A stretch of DNA of 62,586 nt from Cyanobacteriota bacterium (lineage in GTDB: Bacteria > Cyanobacteriota > Cyanobacteriia > Cyanobacteriales > Microcoleaceae). The translations under genes were made by a program, and so were the position numbers. This document shows, one piece after another, positions 17,691 to 26,386 of the stretch. Within the stretch, counting starts at the first letter, position 1; each line of letters opens with the position of its first letter. The DNA lies in assembly GCA_025362325.1 (NCBI GenBank), contig JANYGO010000056.1, positions 1-62,586 on the forward strand. Reading direction: 5' to 3'. The notes under the pieces were generated by a model. That model had not been told where the DNA came from. It ran no database searches and was given only the letters and a program-made list of their open reading frames with translations.

Positions 17691-20600
17691 ATGCTGCCGG
17701 AACAACAACAGAGGATTATGGGCTACTTTATTGAGGAGGCAAAAGACCATCTCAATACGATCGAGCAAGGCTTGCTGAACCTGCAAACTACGATCGAAGA
17801 CCCAGAACTGGTCAACGAAGTATTTAGGGCCGCTCATTCTGTGAAGGGAGGAGCGGCAATGCTGGGGCTGACCAGCATTCAGCAAACAGCTCACCGACTA
17901 GAAGATAGTTTTAAGGTTTTAAAAGAGTGCAGCGTTAAGGTAGACCAACAGCTAGAGTCTCTGTTCCTGCGAATTTTTGACACGTTGCAAGGGCTGTTAG
18001 AGCAACTGTCAGGGCCTTTTGGGCTGACAGAGGAATTGGGAGAGCAGATGGTTCGAGAATTAGAACCGGTATTTGAAGAGCTTAACGGGCATTTGGGGGG
18101 ACTCGTGGGACACACGGGACACGATGCAGATGAGAGCGGCCCGCTGCCATTACCCCAACAAGTTCTGGCGGGGATGGGAGTGGGGGTGTTTAATTCATCG
18201 ATGAGTTTTGCGGACTCGGGGTCTGTTTACGCACCCGACGATGCTTCTTCAAGAGAAGAAAACGCGCTTTCTCTAGTATTTGATTCGGATGTCCCGGCGA
18301 GGATGCGGGAAATGCTGCAAGAGTTCAAACAGCCGGAGGGGCCAGAAAGCAGGCGCCAACTCAAGAGCATTTGTCGAAATTTGAAAATGGCGGGGGAAGA
18401 GTTTGATTTGCCGCGCTGGATAGAGTTGATTGAAGTTGTAGAAAAGTCGATCGCCAACTCAGCGAATACCTACCGCACCCTAGCCCCAACAGTCATTAAA
18501 GAGATCAAACAAGCTCAGGAGCAGGTACTTGCGGATCAAGAAAGGTCGATCGCGCCGGGCGCCAAACTTCTGACGCTGCTGCCGGCTGTTGTGGCCCCTG
18601 AAACCGACTTTGAAGATTTGTTGGCATTCGCTCAACCCAGTACCTCAGCAGCAAAAGTGGTTTCTCTCGAAGATTCAGCGTGGGATATGAGGAGGCTCAA
18701 CGATTCCCGGGCGGGAGAACAAATGCTGCCGACTATTTCAGGGCTGAGCATAGATGAGCTGTTTGAACAACTCGACGGCAGCGAGAACGACGATTACGGC
18801 AGGGGTCGGCCCCAGTTCGATGATTCCCCGGGGTTCGGAGAATCCGACATAGATACAGGTAGTTTCAGAACCTCAACCCGCACGGGCCCGGAAGTGGGCG
18901 CAGCCGAACTCAATACATTAGCTGATTTGTTCGACGGGGAATCCCCGGATCTCGACGGCGCTTGGGAAGAAGAAGAAGACCTTGAGTATGGGCAATCTTC
19001 GAGAATGCCGGCGGGGAGAATGCTGTTGTCTGACGATGACAATTCTGGCGATTTTACTGATTTGTTGTTTGACGAATACTCGGTAGAAAATTCGGAAATC
19101 GGCACAGCGCCTGCTATTGACGACTTCACAAGTTTGTTCGGAGAGGATTTGATCGCAGACAGCAAATCAGACAGTTCGGCATCCTCGGCGGCCGATCGGG
19201 AAAATCTCAGTTTCAGACTGGCCCCAACTTCCAAAAAACTTGAAATGTCTCACAGGGGGCGCTTAGAGCAGCGAGAAAAAACCATGGAACTTACCAAAAG
19301 GCAAGCTGAAGAAGATGCTCTGGGCACACTGTTAGACGAAGTGGCCGCCCAAACTTCTGCGGTATTTACAGAAGAAAATCCCGATTTTGACAACCTGTTC
19401 GGCGACTTAGAAGAAACCACAGCAAGGGTACCGGCAAATTCTTCTGACAACTATGATCTCAACCCAGAAGGTTTCGATACAGGAGATGCGGAGTCAGCGT
19501 TTAGCGGCAACAACGATGATTCGGAAGATGTCGAAGCACTCACCCTGCCGGAAATAGATGACTTTGACTTGCTGTCGGATCTGGGCGAAGAGTCGGATTT
19601 GAGCGAACTGTTGAACATCTCTTCAGGTTTCTTGACCTCAGAAAACGAAAGTGGAGAGAGTAGGGGCGATCGCAATTTAACTGCTCGCAACTCACAAAAC
19701 GCAGAAATTGACAGCGTTTTTAAGAGTGCCATAAATTCAGAATTAGACATCTCATCGGATAGCAATTGGCTAGAAGATGCTTTCGGTACAGAAGACGAGT
19801 CTATGCCAACAGCCAACCTTGAACTAGAAGATACTGATTTAGATGCGCTGTTTGGCGACATCACCTCGGGCCCGATTTCTGAGGAAGAAGAAACACCGCC
19901 AGCGAAGCCGCTCGGGGGCGCTACTTCCCAAGAAGCGGCAGATTTGGCTGAGCTGTTCGGTTCTGTCCCCACAGGTACCGAGTATGACGGAGAAGCTTCC
20001 GGGCAGAACAATGGCGATTGGCTGAATTTAGATGGGGATGCAGAGTTGCCGAGTGCCGGCGACTCAGCGTTTGAGGACGACTTGGGGAGTTGGTTCTCGA
20101 ACTCGTCGGCGTCGGCAGTTTCCGACGCAGGTTTGACGGATTTGGCAGGATTTGAACTTGGCGCCGAGCCCTTTGGTTCGGATGCAGAAAATTCCACGGA
20201 GCGCAGCCGAAGTGTCGAGTCTGATAGCAACACTTTCGATTTATTAGAGGATATGTTCGGGGAAGAGGTTCTATCGCCTGCGGATGCCGGCTCTACTGTT
20301 GATTTGCAGGAATCGTCTGCTCCTGAAACTGAGAGTTTGTTCGATGCGGAATCTGCGGATTTGTTCGATCGATTCGAGTCCGCGGAAACCGCCACAGAGT
20401 CGAGCGGCGAGGATGACTTGTTTGAGGCGCTGGAAACAGATTTTGCTGGGGATTTAGAAGCGCTGTCTGCCGAATCTCTGGAGAATATGTTTGATGGCGA
20501 TGCTGAAATGCACTGGCAAGCTCTAGAAACTGGGGCGACTCTGAACACTGAAGAATTGGAGGGTTTTGATGATTTATTGGATTCGATGGATGCTGGAACT

Positions 20601-23069
20601 CTGGCGACTTCGGAACTGACATCGGGCTTGTGGGACACTGATGATTCATCTCTGGAACAAGATATCTCAGGGTTAGAAGAACCAGAAGAACCAGAAGAAT
20701 CAGAAGAATCCCTGGCAGATTTCTTTGGCAGTGCAGTATCCGGCTCAGAAGATGCTGAAAGCAATTTTGACGATTTAGAAGCTCTGTTAATTGCAGGGGG
20801 CGCAGGAGCGGCGATCGCCGCATCGATCGGCACAAATCAAACTTCAGTGACTACAGAAGTATTCTCCGATCTCGAAGAACTCCTGAGCGAGAGCGCCACG
20901 ATGCCGGAAATTCAAGGGCGATCCTCTTCGAGGGCTTCGCTAACGGCGACAACTGCCAGCAGAGCCCCCAGCATTGCTTCGCCCCCCACTGCTGAAGAAA
21001 GTGACGACGAATTTGGCGACCTAGAAAAACTGCTAGAAGATTCCAGGGATGGGGGCGGCCGCCAAGGGGAAGGTAATATCGGGCCGTCGGCGCTCAACAG
21101 ATCGAGGCGAAATGCCCGCGCGGGCGGCTTTGGCGACCAGACGATGCGGGTGCCGGTCAAGCAACTGGACAACCTCAGCAATTTGATGGGGGAACTGGTA
21201 GTCAACCGCAACAGTTTGGAGCAAGACCAAGAACGGATGCGGCAGTTTTTGGACAATTTGCTACATCAAGTGACGCTGCTGAGCGATGTCAGCCAGCGGA
21301 CTCAGGATTTCTACGAGCGGAGTCTTTTGGAGATTGCTTTGCTGGCAAACCGCCAAGGACATCGATCGGCATGGCGCAGCGAAGAATCATCTCACAACCG
21401 TGAAAGTGCCTGGAGACCAGAGGAAATGGACAGGTTTACTCCTTTCCACAGTTTGGCTCAGGAGATTATTGAGCTGATTGTGCGAGTGCGGGAGTCGGCG
21501 GCTGACATTGAGTTTTTGGTGGATGAGGCGGATCAGGTGACTCGCCAACTGCGCCAAGTCACGACTCAACTGCAAGAAGGTTTGACTCGCGCCCGGATGA
21601 AACCGTTTGCGGAGACGACTGACAGGCTGTTCCGCGCCGTGCGGGAAGTTGCGATCAAGTGCGGGAAGCAGGCTCAGTTGCAGGTTGAGGGTAAGGATAT
21701 TTTGATCGACAAGATGATTGTGGATCAGCTTTATGACCCGATGACTCACTTAGTCAACAATGCGATTACCCACGGCATCGAACCTCCGGAAGTGCGTCTG
21801 GCGGCCGGAAAGCCAGCAGTCGGCAGAATTACGATTCGCGCTTTCCACCAAGGGAATCAAACGGTGATTTCGGTTTCTGACGACGGGGCGGGAATTGACC
21901 CGCAAAGGGTGAAGGCGAAGGCGATCAAGCAGGGTTTGCTGACGGCGGCTCAGGCTCAGAGGATGTCTCGCTCGGAAGTTTACGATTTGCTGTTTATGCC
22001 CGGTTTCAGCACTCAGGAACAGGCGACTGAATACGCCGGCCGCGGGGTTGGTATGGATGTGGTGCGGACTTCCTTGCAGGAGATTCGGGGGACTGTGGGG
22101 ATTGATTCGACGATCGGCAAAGGCACTGTATTTACTATCCGTTTGCCTCTGGTGTTGAGCATTTCTAAGGCTCTGACTTGCATTAGCGATCGAGCTCGGA
22201 TTGCTTTCCCGATGGATGGGGTGGAGGACATGATCGATGTGCCTCGGGATCAGGTGACGACGGGGGCGGATGGTTTGCCTTGCATTGAGTGGCGGGGTTC
22301 GATTTTGCCGTTCCGGCCGCTGCGGGATTTGCTGGCTTACAACCGCCATTTGGGCCGGGGCAGTGTTTACGGGTTTAATACTGACGATGACATGATTTCG
22401 GTGATCGTGCTGCGCTCTGCTGGCAATTTCTTGGCGGTGCAGGTGGATCAGGTTTCGACGGAACAGGAAATCGTGATCAAGCAGTTGGAGGGGCCTGTGC
22501 CGAAGCCGATCGGGATTGCGGGTGCTACGGTGCTCGGGGATGGCCGGATTGTGGCGATTGCGGATGTTCTGGAGCTGATCGATTTGGCTACCGGCAGGCT
22601 GCAGAAGGAAGCTGGGGGTACGCTGTGGGATGAGAGCGATCGGGCTGCTGCTGAGGCGGAAGTTGAGAAGACTGAGCCGACTGTACTAATTGTGGATGAT
22701 TCGATTACGGTGCGATCGCTGTTGTCGATTACTTTTGAGAAGTCTGGCTACCGGGTTGAGGAAGCTCGCGACGGTAAGGAGGCTTGGGAAAAGATGAAAT
22801 CCGGTTTGCCTTGCGATATCGTGTTTTGCGATATTGAGATGCCGAGAATGGATGGTTTGGAGCTACTTTCTCGGATGCAGAAGGATGCGGTTTTGTGTGA
22901 ATTGCCGATCGCGATGCTAACTTCTCGTGGTGCTGACAGACACCGCCAAATGGCTTATGGTTTGGGCGCGAAGGGCTATTTTACTAAGCCTTATTTGGAG
23001 GAGCAATTGCTTGATGCTGCTTCTCGGATGTTGAAGGGTGAGGTTGTTGGTGCTCCGGCTGTTGTCTAG
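17691..23069 (+). CDS. pilL: Giant hybrid CheA histidine kinase/response regulator (PilL-like)
   Basis: A 1792-residue kinase for type IV pilus taxis. The N-terminal Hpt domain carries phospho-His49 (RAAHSVKGGAAMLG). After a second helical region (about 200-290), an acidic, Asp/Glu/Ser-rich linker of about 800 residues (about 310-1130) is studded with (D/E)xLFG-like motifs. The conserved C-terminal part has the P3 dimerisation helices (from about 1145), an HATPase domain (N-box HLVNNAITHGIEPPE about 1352, G-box DDGAGID), a CheW-like domain (about 1480-1620), and a receiver with phospho-acceptor Asp1714 (VFCDIEMPRMDG). The short repeat copy D is read in frame in the linker (RSSSRASLTATT). A terminator-like inverted repeat follows. 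Confidence 0.92.
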   Translation: MLPEQQQRIMGYFIEEAKDHLNTIEQGLLNLQTTIEDPELVNEVFRAAHSVKGGAAMLGLTSIQQTAHRLEDSFKVLKECSVKVDQQLESLFLRIFDTLQGLLEQLSGPFGLTEELGEQMVRELEPVFEELNGHLGGLVGHTGHDADESGPLPLPQQVLAGMGVGVFNSSMSFADSGSVYAPDDASSREENALSLVFDSDVPARMREMLQEFKQPEGPESRRQLKSICRNLKMAGEEFDLPRWIELIEVVEKSIANSANTYRTLAPTVIKEIKQAQEQVLADQERSIAPGAKLLTLLPAVVAPETDFEDLLAFAQPSTSAAKVVSLEDSAWDMRRLNDSRAGEQMLPTISGLSIDELFEQLDGSENDDYGRGRPQFDDSPGFGESDIDTGSFRTSTRTGPEVGAAELNTLADLFDGESPDLDGAWEEEEDLEYGQSSRMPAGRMLLSDDDNSGDFTDLLFDEYSVENSEIGTAPAIDDFTSLFGEDLIADSKSDSSASSAADRENLSFRLAPTSKKLEMSHRGRLEQREKTMELTKRQAEEDALGTLLDEVAAQTSAVFTEENPDFDNLFGDLEETTARVPANSSDNYDLNPEGFDTGDAESAFSGNNDDSEDVEALTLPEIDDFDLLSDLGEESDLSELLNISSGFLTSENESGESRGDRNLTARNSQNAEIDSVFKSAINSELDISSDSNWLEDAFGTEDESMPTANLELEDTDLDALFGDITSGPISEEEETPPAKPLGGATSQEAADLAELFGSVPTGTEYDGEASGQNNGDWLNLDGDAELPSAGDSAFEDDLGSWFSNSSASAVSDAGLTDLAGFELGAEPFGSDAENSTERSRSVESDSNTFDLLEDMFGEEVLSPADAGSTVDLQESSAPETESLFDAESADLFDRFESAETATESSGEDDLFEALETDFAGDLEALSAESLENMFDGDAEMHWQALETGATLNTEELEGFDDLLDSMDAGTLATSELTSGLWDTDDSSLEQDISGLEEPEEPEESEESLADFFGSAVSGSEDAESNFDDLEALLIAGGAGAAIAASIGTNQTSVTTEVFSDLEELLSESATMPEIQGRSSSRASLTATTASRAPSIASPPTAEESDDEFGDLEKLLEDSRDGGGRQGEGNIGPSALNRSRRNARAGGFGDQTMRVPVKQLDNLSNLMGELVVNRNSLEQDQERMRQFLDNLLHQVTLLSDVSQRTQDFYERSLLEIALLANRQGHRSAWRSEESSHNRESAWRPEEMDRFTPFHSLAQEIIELIVRVRESAADIEFLVDEADQVTRQLRQVTTQLQEGLTRARMKPFAETTDRLFRAVREVAIKCGKQAQLQVEGKDILIDKMIVDQLYDPMTHLVNNAITHGIEPPEVRLAAGKPAVGRITIRAFHQGNQTVISVSDDGAGIDPQRVKAKAIKQGLLTAAQAQRMSRSEVYDLLFMPGFSTQEQATEYAGRGVGMDVVRTSLQEIRGTVGIDSTIGKGTVFTIRLPLVLSISKALTCISDRARIAFPMDGVEDMIDVPRDQVTTGADGLPCIEWRGSILPFRPLRDLLAYNRHLGRGSVYGFNTDDDMISVIVLRSAGNFLAVQVDQVSTEQEIVIKQLEGPVPKPIGIAGATVLGDGRIVAIADVLELIDLATGRLQKEAGGTLWDESDRAAAEAEVEKTEPTVLIVDDSITVRSLLSITFEKSGYRVEEARDGKEAWEKMKSGLPCDIVFCDIEMPRMDGLELLSRMQKDAVLCELPIAMLTSRGADRHRQMAYGLGAKGYFTKPYLEEQLLDAASRMLKGEVVGAPAVV
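20918..20946 (-). repeat. Interspersed repeat, short form, copy D (in cheA linker)
   Basis: gcgatcctcttcgagggctt then cgctaacgg, the reverse complement of the short form, read in frame in the CheA linker. Confidence 0.8.
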
Positions 23070-23168
23070 GTTAGGTGATGTTTGAAGGGGTATGGGTTCT
23101 GTGGGGGCGATCGCGAAGGGGCGATCGTGATCACAGGACTTATCTCATCACTCCTGGACGCATGGGTG

Positions 23169-23242
23169 GTCAGAAACCGGGTTTTTTCACGAAAAGACGC
23201 GTTGCAACCCGCAGATTCGATAAAAAACCCGGTTTCTTTGGT
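23169..23242. terminator. Terminator-like inverted repeat downstream of cheA
   Basis: The arms AGAAACCGGGTTTTTT and AAAAAACCCGGTTTCT face each other across about 40 bp, about 100 bp after the cheA stop. The same 'aaacccggtttct' module recurs at 46319-46373, so it is also an interspersed repeat. A terminator role is inference. Confidence 0.5.
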
Positions 23243-23312
23243 CTTGATGCCTAAGTCCTAATCATGTCCGGTTAATTTAACGCAATACTGGTTATTTTTG
23301 AGCTAAAAGTTT

Positions 23313-23528
23313 ATGAAGATTAGTTATGATTCAGAAATCGAGGCTCTCTACATTAGACTTGTAGAAGGTAAGCATCAGTGTCGTACTTTACAGTTAACTG
23401 ACGAAATTGCTTTAAATTTTGGTGAAAATGAGTTATTGGTAGGGATAGAAATTTTAGATGCTACAGAGGTTTTAGGTGCAGGAAGTGTCCCTAATGTAGT
23501 CCTAGATATATCTTTAATGGTAGTTTAA
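23313..23528 (+). CDS. DUF2283 family small protein
   Basis: A 71-residue protein with the DUF2283 pattern: MKISYDSEIEALYIRL at the start, then DEIALNF and LVGIEILDATEVL. Members are short, often lie beside DUF4258 proteins, and have been suggested to be toxin-antitoxin-like; no partner is seen here. It sits alone between repeats and a convergent small membrane protein gene. Function unknown. Confidence 0.7.
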   Translation: MKISYDSEIEALYIRLVEGKHQCRTLQLTDEIALNFGENELLVGIEILDATEVLGAGSVPNVVLDISLMVV

Positions 23529-23664
23529 ATAGGGAAAGCGTTCGCCTTTTGGAAATCAAACTAAAATTATAGCTCTCTCAGAAGAGTATGGACTGGCAAA
23601 AACAGAGAACGCTTACTCTTTTTAAAAGGCACAAAATCATCTCTTGGGAAATTGGGAAAAGTTT

Positions 23665-23937
23665 TTAAAGTACAAAATCTCCATCCCACGGCTCACTCCT
23701 GTCATACTTATTCTTAAATTCAGCAACAGTTAATTTTAATTCTTCTGATGCTGGCGGCGGATTGTCCCACAAATTTTCTGAACTGACATTTGCTTGATTT
23801 GTTTTCTCCTGTAAAGATTTAGGTTGATCGGGAACAACTAAACCTTCTGGCAATAGGCGGTATTCACGGCGCTGTAAAATGAGAAAGATTAGCACCAGTT
23901 GCAAGATAATAACTATGGCTAACAGCAGAGTTTCCAT
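23665..23937 (-). CDS. Small single-pass membrane protein, unrecognised
   Basis: I choose the ATG at 23937, giving 90 residues that begin with a clear membrane helix (METLLLAIVIILQLVLIFLI, residues 1-20) followed by a Glu/Pro-rich cytoplasmic tail. The frame stays open upstream to 23994, but that extension looks like leader. I do not recognise the family. It is on the same strand as the sigma/anti-sigma pair but 250 bp further downstream; no functional link is shown. Confidence 0.55.
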   Translation of the reverse strand: METLLLAIVIILQLVLIFLILQRREYRLLPEGLVVPDQPKSLQEKTNQANVSSENLWDNPPPASEELKLTVAEFKNKYDRSEPWDGDFVL

Positions 23938-24000
23938 TTTAAATGTGAGAAATGCTATTTTTGCGATCGCTACTGATATTTGATACCATAGCATATTCGC

Positions 24001-24110
24001 GCGGATGGTATACTGATTTGTGCGATAAAAGGGCGATGGAGGTGAGGAATGACTGCTGAATAATTTTTATTAAAATACGGCAAAAGACAACGAAATTTTC
24101 ACAAAGCACA
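24001..24110 (+). pseudogene. Degenerate 5' fragment of the pentapeptide/RidA gene; left copy of a 110-bp direct repeat
   Basis: Aligns without gaps to 30061-30170 (83 of 110 positions identical by my count). It includes the upstream region and first codons of the pentapeptide-RidA gene. Here the start reads MTAE followed at once by a TAA, so it cannot encode the protein. The two copies are exactly 6,060 bp apart and in the same orientation, and they bracket the redox locus. Confidence 0.7.
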
Positions 24111-24191
24111 ATTAAGAAGATAACAATCAAAATTGCTTCTCAATCTAGAATTCTAGCCTAGCGCCATGATGATGTACCACTACCAATTAGT

Positions 24192-24971
24192 TTATAATGT
24201 TCCTGTCATTACCATAGGCCCAGCAGGATTTTTCAGTAAGGGCGATGCTTCAACCGTGACAACTAATGGTGTTACTTCCGCATTAGCCGGTAGAGAAAGT
24301 TTGACAAAAACAGTTCCTCTTTCATTAGTATTAAACTGCTCCCAAGCGATTTTTTCATTATTAATAACCGACCATAATTGATAAAACTGACCCTTTGGTA
24401 AAACCGGAAGGTTCCTTAAGATTAAAACAGCTTTGGGTTCACCCGGTGTGATCACAATACTTCCAGAGGCAGCAGATGCGTCAGCCATGCCTTTGAGGGA
24501 AACTAGACGAGTATTAGGCTGTTGCAACATTGCAATCACATCTTTTTGCCGCATTACCTGAGCCTCAAGCGTTGTTATTTCTTGCCTGATTCGGTAGTTA
24601 TCCAAACCAAAGGCTAACGCCAATAGTGCGGCTATGCTACCAAAAACGCGACTCCATTGTAGAGGTGAATGCTGCCGTTTTTCCTGGCCTAATGAGTTAG
24701 GAACTCCAGAAACATGAGGATTTGGTTCTGCAACGCTAGCTGCCTCGGCAGCTTCTAAAATGGCAGAATAGAGGTGTGGTGGCGGTGCGATATCAGGTAA
24801 AGCGTAGGGCATAACTTCTAGGACTTCTTGCAGGCTAGCAACCTCTGTAGCTAGTTCGGGATTTTCTTTCAGCAATAGCCTTAATTCCTCAGCTTCTTCT
24901 GAGCTGAGGTTGCCAAGTACATAACCTGCCATCAATTCTTCTGAGTGTTCAGGAAATAAAGGCTCTGTCAT
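24192..24971 (-). CDS. RskA-type membrane anti-sigma factor
   Basis: A 259-residue anti-sigma factor when started at the ATG at 24971, which lies 8 bp after the sigma stop. The N-terminal cytoplasmic domain (HSEELMAGYVLGNLSSEEAEEL) matches the RskA/anti-sigma-K type. A single membrane helix follows at about 125-145 (VFGSIAALLALAFGL), and then the periplasmic RskA domain (GQFYQLWSVINNEKIAWEQF ... VEASPLLKNPAGPMVMTG). There is no HxxxCxxC zinc motif. It would hold the adjacent ECF factor inactive until an envelope signal arrives. Operon with the sigma gene; divergent from the Met-rich lipoprotein gene. Confidence 0.88.
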   Translation of the reverse strand: MTEPLFPEHSEELMAGYVLGNLSSEEAEELRLLLKENPELATEVASLQEVLEVMPYALPDIAPPPHLYSAILEAAEAASVAEPNPHVSGVPNSLGQEKRQHSPLQWSRVFGSIAALLALAFGLDNYRIRQEITTLEAQVMRQKDVIAMLQQPNTRLVSLKGMADASAASGSIVITPGEPKAVLILRNLPVLPKGQFYQLWSVINNEKIAWEQFNTNERGTVFVKLSLPANAEVTPLVVTVEASPLLKNPAGPMVMTGTL

Positions 24972-24979
24972 AGGTGAAA

Positions 24980-25570
24980 TTAGCCAATTAAATTTTGTAA
25001 GTTTTTTCTTAAGTTCAATAAACCTTGCCGAGACCAAGTTTTAATTGTTCCCAGCGGTATACTAAGTTTAGCTGCGATTTCTGATTGACTCAGACCCTCA
25101 TAGTAAGCCATCTCTAAAACCTGTCGCTGTTTTTCTGGAAGTTCAGCTAAGGCATCGCGAACACAGTGCGATCGATCGCTTAAAGAAGCTGACTCAAAAG
25201 GTGTGAGAGGGGGAATTTCTGTAGCCATCATCTGACTCCATCGCTGGAGAAATTTTAAGTTAGTGCTGCGGGAACGTAGTTTATCAATGGCGCGCGATCG
25301 AGTCATAGTTGTCAAAAAGCTGCTCATAGAGCCGCGATTCGGATTGTATGTACCCCTATTCCAGAGATTGAGAAAAATCTCTTGGGTTAAGTCTTCTGCC
25401 TCTTGAGGATTGGTGAGAATTCTCAGTGCCAATCTGTAGACTAAGCTGCCATAGCGGTTATAGAGAATGCCCAAAGCAGAGGGTTGACCAACACTCATCA
25501 ACCGAAATAACTCAGCGTCAGTCTGTTTGTCAGGGTTGTCCGCGCTTGTTTCGGCAGAGTTCAAATCCAT
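24980..25570 (-). CDS. ECF-type (SigK-like) sigma-70 factor
   Basis: A 196-residue group-4 sigma factor when started at the ATG at 25570 (the open frame extends to 25660 but that extension is not sigma-like). Region 2 is recognisable (LYNRYGSLVYRLALRILTNPQEAEDLTQEIFLNLW, then RSRAIDKLRS), and so is region 4 (LAELPEKQRQVLEMAYYEGLSQSEIAAKL followed by GTIKTWSRQG). Its gene precedes the RskA-type anti-sigma gene, the classical pairing. The likely regulon is the adjacent redox genes, judged by position and by a GGAACC motif before the lipoprotein gene. The signal is unknown. Confidence 0.88.
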   Translation of the reverse strand: MDLNSAETSADNPDKQTDAELFRLMSVGQPSALGILYNRYGSLVYRLALRILTNPQEAEDLTQEIFLNLWNRGTYNPNRGSMSSFLTTMTRSRAIDKLRSRSTNLKFLQRWSQMMATEIPPLTPFESASLSDRSHCVRDALAELPEKQRQVLEMAYYEGLSQSEIAAKLSIPLGTIKTWSRQGLLNLRKNLQNLIG

Positions 25571-25778
25571 AGGTGTTTCGTAGAACAGACCTAAACTGAT
25601 AATTTTAAGTTGATGCTGGTTATTGCAGCAAGCGCGTCTCCAAAAATAATCGGGCCCCATCTTCTTAAATACGACCTACAGAGCTGATTGGATGTCTGCA
25701 AGCTGGGTATCTTAACCTCGATCGCCACAAATTTACGATATTCGCAATCCAATCAAAGAAGTAATCCGTACTATAAAA

Positions 25779-25806
25779 GGAACCACGGCTAGCTATTACC
25801 TGCTGA
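25779..25806 (+). promoter_or_regulatory. Candidate ECF promoter upstream of the Met-rich lipoprotein
   Basis: GGAACC at 25779-25784 resembles an ECF -35 box. TGCTGA at 25801-25806, 16 bp further on, could be the -10 region, 39 bp before the ATG. No equally good copy was found before the sigma, tlpA or cytochrome genes. Confidence 0.3.
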
Positions 25807-25844
25807 CTGCTTAAATCAAAATTCCTCACATTTGGAAGAAAAAT

Positions 25845-26117
25845 ATGAACCGGAAAGTGCTTTATTTGATTGTTGGTCTGACTCTAACGGCTAGTCTGTA
25901 TGCCTGCTCTGATACTCCTAGCAGCACAAATCAGGCTGCTCCTAATGCTTCCCCCGATGCGATGAAGGCTCCCGATGGGATGCAGCCTCCCGATGCTATG
26001 AAGGCTCCCGATGCGATGCAGCCTCCCGATGCTATGAAGGCTCCCGGTGCGATGAAGAGTCCTGATGCGATGAAAAGTCCTGATGCGATGAAGAGTCCTG
26101 ATGCTATGAAAAAATAG
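25845..26117 (+). CDS. Methionine-rich hexapeptide-repeat lipoprotein
   Basis: A 90-residue exported protein: signal peptide residues 1-20 (LYLIVGLTLTASLYA) with a lipobox-like Cys21. A short polar spacer follows, then nine tandem hexapeptides of the type P-D-A-M-K-A/S (residues 37-90). Every unit has Met at position four, so the mature protein is about 13% Met and the repeat region 17%. There is no globular domain. The composition resembles the Met-rich periplasmic peptide MrpX of Azospira, which buffers hypochlorite and is reduced by a YedY-type enzyme. Sigma/anti-sigma genes are divergent on one side and thiol/Mo/Msr redox genes lie on the other. A sacrificial-sink role is inference. Confidence 0.75.
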   Translation: MNRKVLYLIVGLTLTASLYACSDTPSSTNQAAPNASPDAMKAPDGMQPPDAMKAPDAMQPPDAMKAPGAMKSPDAMKSPDAMKSPDAMKK

Positions 26118-26386
26118 CCTCCACCAAAGACATCACCGAATTTAAATTGCTGATTTGGGGCGGTGCTGCGGAGCAACGCCCCACAACAATTTGATTGTAT
26201 CTTTATAAGTGGGTACAAATAAACATTCTTATGGGTCGGGCGGGTTTTGCCTTGATAAACTGGCTTGTATCATGGATTCTGAACTAAACCCGCCCCTACC
26301 AGATACTATTGTTTTTTTGCAATGACCTACTTAGACAATTTAAATGCTGAGCGAGCTTAGTTGATACCCGCACTTCACAGTCCCCT

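Noticed and set aside
19451..20833. 460-codon open frame antisense to the CheA linker
   Set aside because: Ser/Asn/Lys-rich mirror of the acidic low-complexity linker. No domain, start or ribosome site, and the sense frame carries clear Hpt, kinase and receiver domains.
23313..23528. DUF2283 gene as part of a toxin-antitoxin pair
   Set aside because: No DUF4258 or other partner gene is adjacent; only the single small gene is supported.
24166..24381. Plus-strand 71-codon frame near the left direct repeat
   Set aside because: It is the shadow of the anti-sigma factor's C-terminal domain on the other strand.
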